Source of the DNA: Campylorhamphus procurvoides
Lineage: Eukaryota > Chordata > Aves > Passeriformes > Dendrocolaptidae
Length of the DNA stretch: 64,000 nt
Direction of reading: 5' to 3'
Assembly: GCA_013396655.1 (NCBI GenBank)
Contig: WBMV01002658.1
Span: 1 to 64,000 of the forward strand
Under the pieces are notes generated by a model. It was not told the origin of the DNA. It saw nothing but the letters and a program-made list of their open reading frames with translations, and did no database searches. The position numbers and the translations under genes were made by a program. Below are positions 36,101 through 48,100 of this stretch, piece by piece (the first letter of the stretch is position 1; each line of letters begins with the position of its first letter).

Positions 36101-39100
36101 GTTGTGATGGTTATGGAAGGGTGAGAATCAGCAACAAAGAGAGGGAGGAGAAATGAAAACATCCTAGTGGGAATGTACATCCCAATCCTTTTGGGGCTAT
36201 GCTGGTTTCCTACTGGCAAAATCACACTGTCCTCAAGAGATCTGTACCTGAATTCCCAACAGTTTCCACGTAAGAAAAAACCAAGAATATCATCCCTGAC
36301 TTTCTTAGTTGGTGTGTTCCCAAAACTTCATGCCTTTGTAGTCTCTTTTCCTGTTTATTGAGCTGCCCTACTGTGCTCTGAGTGTTGGCACAGCTCCTTA
36401 CTGATCCTCATTCCTTCTTCCTCGAGCTATCCTTGAAAAGGTTCATCCAGGACTCACAGATCCTTCTTGACCCCAAAGAAAAGCTCGAGATGCTGAATCC
36501 CAGCCTGTGTTCTTGTCCCAGAACATGTTCTCCCCATTTAACACTTAAATTGTGTCCTTGAAATTAATGTGATGACCTTCCCATGTGCTCCTCTATTTCC
36601 TAGGTGGGATAATGGGACATTTCACCTGTTTGATGAGGTTGGATACCTTAGATCTCAAACTCAGAGCCCATAGCAGTGAGACTAAGTTAAAACGCCCAGG
36701 TTTAGCTAAATCTGGCCTATTTCCAGTGCTGTTAAGTTGAAACATCAGTTTTGTTTGCACAGCAACTGGTTCTTCCAACAAAATAAGAGCAGAAGGAAAT
36801 CTACAGCCTTAGAAGATCAGCCTCCCAAAGGAAATCTGTCTCTGTGCACTGGGACAAAGGTCATGGGCACAAACCCCAACACAAACACAACTCAGGACAG
36901 AAGAAATTACAATTACCTGATATTTCTTATTTCCCCCCATATTAAAATGGTTAGCAGTGACAAAGCCAGAATGGAATGGCAAGGAATAAACAGATTTGTG
37001 ATTTCGAGAATAAATGCAGGAAAAGAAAGAAAAGAGCAAAGAAGAGTGGGTTTGTATGTTAGGAAAGGAATGGCAGGAAGGAAAGATGAAAGGACAGCAG
37101 GCACAAGTTTAAGGAAAGGAAAAGACAAGAGGATGGCACAGACTGGCATTTCCCAGACTGGACAGCCTGCAGTGAGGAGGAGCAGGGAATACTGCCCATG
37201 GAACTTCAGTTAAGGAGGTGGAACAAGGAGATGTGGAAAACTGAACAGTTTTGGCAGAGGACAGAGGTTTCCAGGCAGGAAACAGGAGGGCAGGGTGGCT
37301 TTACCCTGGACTGTCAAGACAGCTGTAGTCTGGTGCTCCCCACACACACAAGTGTAGCTTCCTGCATCCTCCTCAGCCAGATCCCGAACCACCAGCTCTG
37401 CCTTGGTCCCTTCCTGCCTCATTCTGTACTTCTCACTGGCTCTGAGAATCCTCTGCTCCTTCCACCACTCCACTGGAGCAGCCTTGGTGAGCTCACAGTG
37501 CAGAGTGACTTCTCCACCTTCTTCTGCTGCCTGGTCCTGGAGCTCTTCCTTAAAGAGTGGGGGCAGAGCTGAAGGATGCAATGGACAAATGGTCATCAGA
37601 AAACCGGAATTAAACCCTGGGTTTCTTTTTCATGCTAGAGATTATTTCCCCTTATGTTTGTTTTATTTTTTTCCCAGTCTATTATAGACATGCTTAGCCA
37701 TAACCAAGTTCAGGAACTCCAAAAGCACCATTTTTCAGGTGTGATGTGACTTCCCTCACCCTAAAGGACAGTCCCCTGAGTGTCTGTTATTATTCATAAT
37801 GAAAGGACAAGACAGAAAGACCCAGATCTATCAGATTAGCAGCACTCACAAATAACACTGCTGGATACAGGACTATTTTACCCACACAAGCATCATTTCT
37901 TAGAGGCTGATATTGTTATTTTCTGGTTTGTTTTTATGAAAATGTCACAGATTCCAAAATAAAACTACTCCCAGTTTTAAATTGAAGTCTGAAGGGCCAT
38001 TACACACAATAAGGATTTCAGATTCTTACTATTTCCCATTTTGGAAATCATAACCCAAAGACAGAGCAAACTATAAGAATCAACCCTCATAAAAAATAAT
38101 TCTTAACATTTATCCCCAAAAGTGCCTTGTGAAGGGTGCAGAATACAAACAACACACTCCAAATGCCTCAGGAAAAGTCCAGGACTCAGGAAAGGCCAGA
38201 TCCCTGTTTGGGAAAAATCTGGAGGGAACAGAACTGGATCTCTGCCCACGTTCCTCAAAGCCAAGCACTGTTGCTCCATTACAATGGACACTCATCCATG
38301 AGAGAAGAGTGGAAATGAGGTTATTCACATAAGGATTTGTTTGTGGGTTGGGTTATTTAACCCTCAATTAGCCTTTGTCCAGTTCCTGGACAGCAGAGGG
38401 CATGATAGACCAGACCTGTGTGTTTGGGAGAAAGATGGGCTTGACTGAAGTGGACTATGGGGTTGGAGCTGGAAAATGTAAATATCCAAGAAGAGGGGAC
38501 AGAAAGAAACATCTCATTTTCTCCTTTTAAAGGACAGATTAACAGTGACCCAAAAATTTGTCATGAGCAACTCTCTCTTGGCAAGAAATGAGTTATAAAA
38601 AGAACAAAGAGAAAGGGATAAAAACGAAGCCAAGCTTTGAAGAAGGTTCAGAATGGTGTCTATGTCTAGAGTTATTAATCAATTTTAACAAGGCCTTTTT
38701 ACCATGAACTGTTAAGGTTGCTGTTGTCTCCTGGTCACCACACACACAGGTGTAATCTCCAGCATCTTTTACTTCCAGGCCATGAATGGCCAGTTCTACA
38801 GTGGTGCCAGACTGTCTCATGTCATATTTGTCACTTGCTTCGAGCACTTTGGGCCCTACTTTCCACTTCACTGGAGCCTCTTTGGTTAATTCACACCTCA
38901 GAGTGACTGATGCTCCCTCTTGGACTTCTTCATTCCTCAGGCCTTCCTTGAAAAGCACTGGCAGGGCTGGGGATGGAAAGTTAAGAGTGTATTTAAACTA
39001 TTTAAATGAAGCCATCAGCACCACGGAGTTCAAATCTGGGCACACCAAAGGGTTTGAGGTTATTGCTACGATGACCTGGAAAACTGAATCCAGGAAGACA

Positions 39101-42100
39101 AGAGGTGCTGAGCTGGCAGCTCCAAATACAACAGCTTGGATGGATTCAAGGTAGAATCTAAAGGGTTTGTCACAGGGGCAGGACACCTGAGCTGCTCTAC
39201 CAGGAGCATTTCCCAGGTGCTGTTCCCTGAAACCTCCAGCACTGAGGTTTGCACAGAGAGACAGTCAAAGCCTCATCTTCCTTCCCAAGAACATCAGAAC
39301 AAGAAATTCTCCATCCCTGGGCACAAATTAATTCCTAGGGAGAAGCTGATGGGTGGACACTTCACACAGCCAACAGGATGGCTCAGAGGAACAAACCATG
39401 GGCAGTGATCTGCATTTACCCTTCACCGTCAGAGCCGCCGTGCTGTGCTGCTCTCCACACACACAGGTGTAATCTCCTGCATCCTGCAGCTCCAGCTCGT
39501 GGATCTCCAGCTCAGCGAGGGCTCCCTCCTGCCTCATGGTGTATTTTCCACCTGCCCTGAGCGTTTTGGTGCCTTTCTTCCAGGCCACAGCTGCAGCCTT
39601 GGTCAGCTCACAGCACAGGGTGGCTGTCTGGCTTTCCGTGGCTTGCAGGTCCTTCAGGTCCTCTTTGAAAAGTGCTGGCAGGGCTGAAGGTCACAAAACG
39701 GACACGGGACATTAAAAGGGACACGTGGCACACGGGTGACAGGAGGGATGGGGTGGTGCAGGGGTGGAGAACACTTTAGGGTGGGAGGTTTTAATTCTGG
39801 GACAGTGGACAAACCACCAGACAGGAGGGGGAAAGCAGCCTGGGTACAACCAGACCTTACAGAGAGCTGAAAGGAGGATAAATCTTCAAGGGGTGACCTG
39901 GATTAATAAAAACTGCCCAACATCTGCTCTGCTTGGGTTACTTAGGGGACATGGGGATGTGTTCTGTTCAACTCACTGGGCCTGGTCTTAGAGAGCTTCA
40001 TACAATTAACCTAATGGTCACTAATTAGGATGATACAGACATTGGAACAGAGCAAAGTGGCCTTGAGCCAGCAGTTTTTGTAAGCTGCAGTGACTGGGTC
40101 ATGAACATAGAAAGGTGAAGAGGTCAGAATGAGGAAGAGGAGTTAAAGACCCCCAGAGTGAGACTGAAGACCAGAAATGACCACCTTACCCTGATGCCAA
40201 AAGATTCTGGAAGGCTCTGCCCAAACTCCACCCAATCATTTATATGTATGATCAGATACTGTAACTTTATTAATATGCAAAATTGTATGTTGCAATCACG
40301 TATTGAAATGTATAAAATGGCTCATTTTGTACTGATGATTCACAGCTCATTTGTCCAGCGCTGCCCAAATAAACACCTTTTGCTGCTAAAACCAGAAACT
40401 CTCTTAGTTTTCCTCATTTCCCAGATTTTCAGCATCAAAGCAAAGGTGAGGGCATCAATGGGGAGCTGTCTCCAGGCTTCATCTCACATCTGTTTTAGGG
40501 ATCCTAAAACCACTTTGTGTATGGAATTGGTGGAAGTTTGACCCTTAAATCACACAATCAGTCCTCGTGGTGACTCCATGCGAAGTCAGACTCACACAAA
40601 CTATGCACAGAAAAGAATGAACATAGTGGCAAAAGTGTGTGTCCTTCAAGCTTCATCTCACATTCACTTTAGGGATCCTAAAACCACTTTGTGTATGGAA
40701 TTGGTGGAAGTTTGACCCTTAAATCACACAATCAGTCCTCGTGGTGACTCCATGCGAAGTCAGACTCACACAAACTATGCACAGGAAAGGATGAACACGT
40801 TGACAAAAATAATTCAAAGTATAAACTCCATAAAATAGCAAGGCCACCCCAATGGGACTGGGTATTACCGTGTACTGCCAGGGAGGCTGTGGACTCCTTG
40901 TCCCCACACACACAGGTGTAAACCCCGGCATCACTCTCAGCCAGGTTCTGGATCACCAGCTCTGCAGTGACATCCTTCTGCCTCAGTTTGTATTTGTCAC
41001 TGGGCCTGAGCACTGTGTGTCCCTTTCTCCACTCCACCGGGGCAGGTTTGGTCAGCTCACAGCGCAGAGTCACTGCTTGGCCTTCCTCACCTTCCTCATC
41101 TCTTAATTCTTCTCTGAAGAGGGCAGGGAGGGCTGAGAAACAGAGCAGCAAATGTTTCCATCACCAGCAGTTCTTGGCCACCAAAACAAAGGAACCCGAC
41201 GTTCATCGATACCTATCCATGCCTAGTTGTTGACGTGAGGATCATCTCACAGAAGTTTCTATCACAGGCAAAAAGGGGTCTTGTAATTCACATTTTTTAA
41301 GTAAATTGGCTCACTGGTTTAGTGATGGATGGAGAATAAACAGCAGGAACGGGAGGACTTCATGTATGGGCAAAACTGTAATTTTCAGCCTGGAAAATTC
41401 ATTCAGGAGGTTACACCAAGATCAGGGAAAAAAAGTTAAATGAAAAAAAATGATCAATGAATATCAGACATTAACAGTTACACTGGAGAAATCAAAGAGA
41501 ATGGGTGACATTCCATAAATACAGGAACAAAATAGAAACTAAGAGGTGGAAAAGGTGTCCTAGATTGAAATACACACATTTAGAATCCAAACTCTGAGAC
41601 ATACAAGGAAGATCCACTGGAGCCAACAGAAGTATCTGCTGCCCAAATGTCTGCTGCAAGGTGAACTGGATGTCTCCTGCCTTCCATGGACTGGATTAAC
41701 TGAATCTCCTTCGAGAAAAATGGGGATTTAGGAAGAGCCACCAGCCTTGATCTACAAGATGTATCCCATTCACAGTGCTTGAGGGAGGAGGGAGAATTAT
41801 GGCCATCTCAGCTTCAATTAACCCTCTGAAAAAAAAATTGGGCTTGCTTTTCTCCAATGAAATTTTATCCTGACACAGATCAAGCTTCACTGGCAGAAAG
41901 GCACAGAACATACTGCACATTATTATTATTTTAATCGAGTTCTTATTTTTAACAAGATATAGGTGGGACTATGGAAGGAATGCGCTGCTAATTTAAAAAC
42001 CACGGAATATTCAAGTGTGATTCACACATTGGAAGAATGAGTTGGGTTCCTCAATATTCAGCATTTTATTCAGTGACTTGGACAATGAAAGGCAGACTTG

Positions 42101-45100
42101 TCATCAATTTGGCAGATGAGCCCAAGGTGGGGAAAGAAGTGAAGGTAAAAGCACTTTGTTCAAGTGGATTAAGATATAGAAAACCTCATAGAAGTATCAG
42201 GGGTAAAACAGGCTGTAATTGAGTGAGAGCAGGTGGAAAACACCCTATTTAGGACTGACCAAGAACACCAATACCAGATGGAGACCAAGAGGCAGCAGAT
42301 CTGCACAGAGGGGTTTGGGATTTGCAAGCTGAAAGAGGCAACTCTGATGTGAATGAAGGAATCACCATAACTGGGATGTGTAAAATGGAGTGTCCCATGC
42401 AAGGCACATGAAGTCCTTGCATCCTGCTCCCGTCTGACAAAGCCTCAGATGAAGTGCTGGAGTTCTGCTTTTGGCCACCACCCTTCCAAAAGATGGGGAT
42501 TAACTGAAGAGGCTCCAGAAAGCAACAAAGAGGGGCTGAAGTTCAGCAAACAAGACCTATGAAGGAAGAGTAAGAGGATTCAAAGTTCTCGAGTCCAGAA
42601 AAGAGAAGACGGAAGGGAGACATAAAGGAAATATTTAACTAATTCTGTAGAATATGGAACAAGAAATAATGACTTAAGACAACTCAATAAAGACTTCAAT
42701 TGAAATTAAAAACAACATTCTGGCAATCCTGATGGTGATCTGGGGCTCAAGGAGGGACTAAGTGGCTTGTAAGAGTCCATTTATTTTCCATGGTTAAATT
42801 GGAAGTTGAAGACTGAAGCAATCCCTGTTTTATTGATAAATACAAAGATCCAAAGGTTTGGCAGCAAAGCAAAGCAATCAACTCCCTGAGTTCAGACCTA
42901 CTGAATTTCCAGGTGAGAAAGAGAATGAAAACACTTCTGCCTGTCTTGAGTTAAGAGTGGAAATAAAGTTTCCCTTTCTTCCAAGGGAAGCTGCAGAGGA
43001 ATTTGAGCGAGGACTGTGAATTATTCTTCCATTACAATGCTGAGTGTTATGCCACACGAAAGCTAAACACAAATCTACATTATCCTTGGCCAGAGTTGTA
43101 GAGAAAAATTGCCTTGAAATGAGTTTTGTTTGTCTTATTTAAAATTCTTTCTCAAATCCTACCACAGCTTGCAATCTAATCATCCTTTTAAAGAAGTGTG
43201 AATGTTCCTCCTGCTCCACCTCTCTAGGCTCAAACCAAAAAGGGGTAAAAACAGGATAAAGAAAACCAGTGTGTGGCATCTTCAGCCTTTGGTGTGGTGG
43301 AAAGCAGTGGACCACCAAGAGCAGGGAGAAGAAAACAAAGCAAATATTAATTCAATCCAAGGAACTGTAACTTGAGTTAGAATTAGAGACAAATCACAGC
43401 AAAATGAAGGAAACCCGTTACTGAGAGAATTAATGATGGCAAGATTAGAGAAAGGACTCAGTGTGTGTCAGTACCGAGGCTTCCAGAGGAGGAGGGAGAA
43501 ACAACACCCCAAAGTCCCCCCTTCCTGCTGCCTTTACCATGCACTGTGAGTGCTGCAGTTGTCTTCTCCTCCCCACACACACAGGAGTATTCCCCAGCAT
43601 CCTTGGCTTCCAAAGCGTGGATCAGCAGCTGCGCCCTGGTGCCCTCCTGCCTCAGGGTGTATTTCTCACTGGCTTGGAGCACCTTGTGCTTCTTTTTCCA
43701 CTCCACAGAGGCAGGTCGGGACAGTTCACACTGGAGAGTGGCTGTCCCACCTTCTGTGGCTTCTTCATCCATCATCTCCCTCTCGAAGCGCACGGGCAAG
43801 GCTGAGGAGTTCAAAATGAGCACAGTGTTGTGACCACAGTAGCCCTTCAAGAAACCACTTAGCTGTGGTCTGGCAACCACATGGGCAAGCAAAGGCTTTC
43901 CTAACCAAGCAGGGCTGATGAACCCCTCTGAGAACCATAAAAAGGTGGCTTTGGAGAGCAGGAAAACACCTCATTCATAAATATGGGGGGATTTTTTATG
44001 GTAAAGTCCATGGCATGAAATGGAGAACCACATCACTCTCAACTTCTCCAGCCCTGCAAGACTGAGCCCCACCTTACTGTGGGTATTGCCTGCCAGAATG
44101 GAAAATAAAGCCCAACAAGGGGGTTTTTTTAATTCTATTTAAATAAAAATAATTACTTTAAAGTTTCATAAATAAAACTATCCCTGAGGCATACATTTCT
44201 CTTTTCCTTGACACCATGAGGAACTTTAAAAAGTCCCTTCCAACACAAACCACTCTGTGAATTCTGTATCTCCTCACACAGGGGGGTTAGGCAGAACTTG
44301 ACCCCAAAATTATTCTGAAACACTGACAACTGTACCAAAAATATCTCAATTTCAGGACTGTAACTTGTTTACAACCAACACCACAATAATATGACTTTTC
44401 ACTTCTCAGCACCTGCTCCTCAATCTGAGCATCAAAGAGACGAGTTACCACCAAGAGGAATATCTCAATTTTTTTGCCATGAACACCCGACCTGTACCTG
44501 CTAAAATCATCACAAATGGGGCTGCAGTTTCAAAGCTGGCACTACCAAGCTCTTAAAAAAATAATCCCTCTAATTTGTTAAATATTTCCCTTTTTTTTCC
44601 TTTTTTTTTACCATTGACTCTCAGCACAGCCGTGGTTCTCTGCTCTCCACAGCAGCACGTGTAATCTCCAGCATCTGCCAGCTCCAAATCACGGATCAGC
44701 AGCTCAGCCACTGTGCCCTCCTGTCTCATGGTGAACTTGTCACTTGTCCCCAGGGCTGTGTGTCCCTTCCTCCAGCCCACGGCAGCTCCGGGCTTGTTGA
44801 GTTCGCAGGTGAAAGTGGCCGTGCCTTTTTCTGTGCCTTCCACGTTCTTCAGCTCCTTTTTGAAACGTGGAGGGAGGGCTGAAGATCACAGTGAGAGAGA
44901 GCTTTAAAATTGAGGGGAAACTCTGCTTTGACAGCTCCACTGCCTTCAAACCCTTTAATCTATAAAGATTTGGAATGCACAGTACCTGAGAGGCAAAGGA
45001 TTATTTCAGGCACACCCCTGCCTTGTGCTTTGCAACACCTCAGACCGACTTGGAAATAAGTGTTGATTAAGAAATAATCCAAGAATCATAAAAGACTGGC

Positions 45101-48100
45101 TTTGGACAGCTGGAAAGCACCTTATTCATGAGTCAGAGGGGTTTTTTATGGTGTGGTCCATGGCATGGAATGGAGCACCACCCCAGTCTCAGCTTCTCTG
45201 CTCTCACTGCTGTGAAAATCAGCATTGCACAACTCTAATTTCAGTATTTGCAGGGATGTTTTCAAGGCAATTTAAGATAAAACAACAGAAAGCTGACCCC
45301 AAGATTTCAAGGAACTACGCACGGCGTTTTCTAAAAACTAGATTAAGGATTAAAATGAACACACTGCCTTTTAAAATTACTGAAATGTTTTCATAGCTTC
45401 TCAATTCCATTCAAGAAAAACAAGTGAAATCCCAATGATATGTGCCCTAAAGACATTATTTAGTGGAAATATTCCAAGTGCTCTCTATGACTTCATCAAG
45501 CCCTTCATTACCCATGTCCAGATTCNTCCCTGCCTTGTGCTTTGCAACATGTCAGACTGACTTGGAAATAAGTGCTGACTAAGAAATAATCTAAGAATCA
45601 TAAAAGATTGGCTTTGGACAGGTGGAAAGCACCTTAGTCATGAGTCATAGGGGGTTTTTTATGGCATGAAATGGAGCACCACCCCAGTCTCAGCTTCTCA
45701 GCTCTCACTGCTGTGAAAATCAGCATTGCACAACTCTAATTTCAGTATTTGCAGGGATGTTTTCAAGGCAATTTAAGATAAAACAACAGAAAGCTGACCC
45801 CAAGATTTCAAGGAACTACGCACGGCGTTTTCTAAAAACTAGATTAAGGATTAAAATGAACACACTGCCTTTTAAAATTACTGAAATGTTTTCATAGCTT
45901 CTCAATTCCATTCAAGAAAAACAAGTGAAATCCCAATGATATGTGCCCTAAAGACATTATTTAGTGGAAATATTCCAAGTGCTCTCTATGACTTCATCAA
46001 GCCCTTCATTACCCATGTCCAGATTCACTAACAGGGAAGAGCAGGGACTGAAAAGACTCCGTGATGCTCTTTATAAGTCCCAAGGAACTGAAAATACTCT
46101 GTGATGCTCTTTATGAGTCCCAAGGGAAGGACTTTCAGTAGAAGATATTCCCAGTGGTTGGCACAACAATTTAAACTAACAGATGGAATCAAGACCAGCC
46201 TGTGGTGCCCCACGAGGTCACAGATGACAAGGCAGAGAATTCCTCCCAAAGCCAGCTCTTTTACCATGCACTCTCAGGGAAGCCGTGGTCGTCCTGTCTC
46301 CACACACACACGTGTAATCTCCTGCATCCTGCTCCTCCAGGCTCTGGATTGTCAGCTCAGCAATGGTGTCCTTCAGCCTCATCCTGTACTTGTCACTGGG
46401 CTGGAGCACCTGGTGGCCCTTCCTCCACTGCACCGGGGCAGGCTTGGTGAGCTCACACTGCAGAACAGCCACCCTGCCCTCCTGGGCTTCCACGGGGCCA
46501 AGGTCTCTTTTGAACTGTGCAGGCAAAGCTACGGGGTGTGATATAAACAGAGAGGGCATCAAAACCACCAACCACGCCTTGGGGGACTCAGAACTAAATC
46601 CTGGGGCCAGTCATTCACTGGGACAGGAAAACAGATCATACATGTTGAAAAACTGCATCTGTTGGGGAAATACTGCAGGATCACAAAGGGTCACCATGAT
46701 CTGCCTCTGACACTGCCTTATCAGCATGCCCAGATGCTTCCATTAGTCCTCTCTGCCTACTGAAGTCTGAAATCGTCTATCATGTATGAATTTTGATCAA
46801 AAGTCATCGATCCAGGTGACAGCACTGCCATCTGGAGATCCCTCCCTTCCCCTGGTGCCATAATATATCTGTTTGGTTCAGGAAATCCATTAGCAATATG
46901 ACTTCAGGTGCACCTTGAAGGCACAGTTTCCAAGGACATAAATGGTTGTAACACCAGGAATACAGGGGTGTTTTTTAGCAGCATTCAACAAGTTGCTTGG
47001 TGATGTTCTACTAAAGTAAAAAGGAAGAGATTTGCACAGGTATGGAAGTGCTGGGTCAGAGGAGGAGAGGAACAGAAATAACCTCCAGGTGGGAGAAAGA
47101 AGAGGAAGCAGAAGTATGCAGAAAATCTAGGAGAAGAGTTCTGACTCCATAGTTTTTCTCCTCTCTTTAGAACCATCTTATCCCCTAAGGTATATCTCAA
47201 ATAAACCCTGTTCTTTTATCTATTGGATTGCACATGAGCTCCTTCTTCTGGAGGGGCAACCAGAGCTCAGCTCTATCCACCACAGAAGGGAGAGGAACAA
47301 AACCTCTCCCACCACTCCCTAAGGCAGGACCTGCAGGATAATGCCATGGGGTGGGGGTTTATTTCATTTATCCTCAGCAGGATGTACCTCAGTCCTGCAG
47401 AAGAGGAGGACAGTCACCCAGTCCTGGTTAAAGAACTTTCCTTCAGGTTAAGCAGGAAAGTTAACTGATTTCAGTGGGACATGATGGCAAACCCTCTGCA
47501 AACAGTCCTGCTCAGTCTTGGCCTCACAGGCAGGTGCTCAAGATGAGAAATTCTCCCAATTTTTCTTTATTCTGCTATAAAGCCATCAGTTTCAAACTGA
47601 CAGAGTGGGAGAGGGGAGGAAACACTGCCAGGAAACCAGGAAAATGCTGCAGAATCAAAACATCAGAGCACGTGGGGAAAGAGAGACAGAAAAGGGATGT
47701 CCTTGGGACACTGCTGTCACACCTGAGAAGGGTTCTACCATGGATGATGTCCTTGGGACATTGCTGTCACACCTGAGAAGGGTTCTACCATCAGGACACT
47801 GCTGTCACACCTGAGAAGGGTTCTACCATGGATGATGTCCTTGGGACATTGCTGTCACACCTGAGAAGGGTTCTACCATCAGGACACTGCTGTCACACCT
47901 GAGAAGGGTTCTACCATGGATGATGTCCTTGGGACACTGCTGTCACACCTGAGAAGGGTTCTACCATCAGGACACTGCTGTCACACCTGAGAAGGGTTCT
48001 ACCACGGATGGTGTCCTCAGGACACTGCTATCACAACTGGGAAGGGCTTTTTTACCATGGACTGTCAAGACAGCCGAGGTCTTCTGCTCTCCACACACAC

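Noticed and set aside
47474..48030. CRISPR-like array
   Set aside because: Head-to-tail units without unique spacers, in a bird intron; it is a minisatellite.
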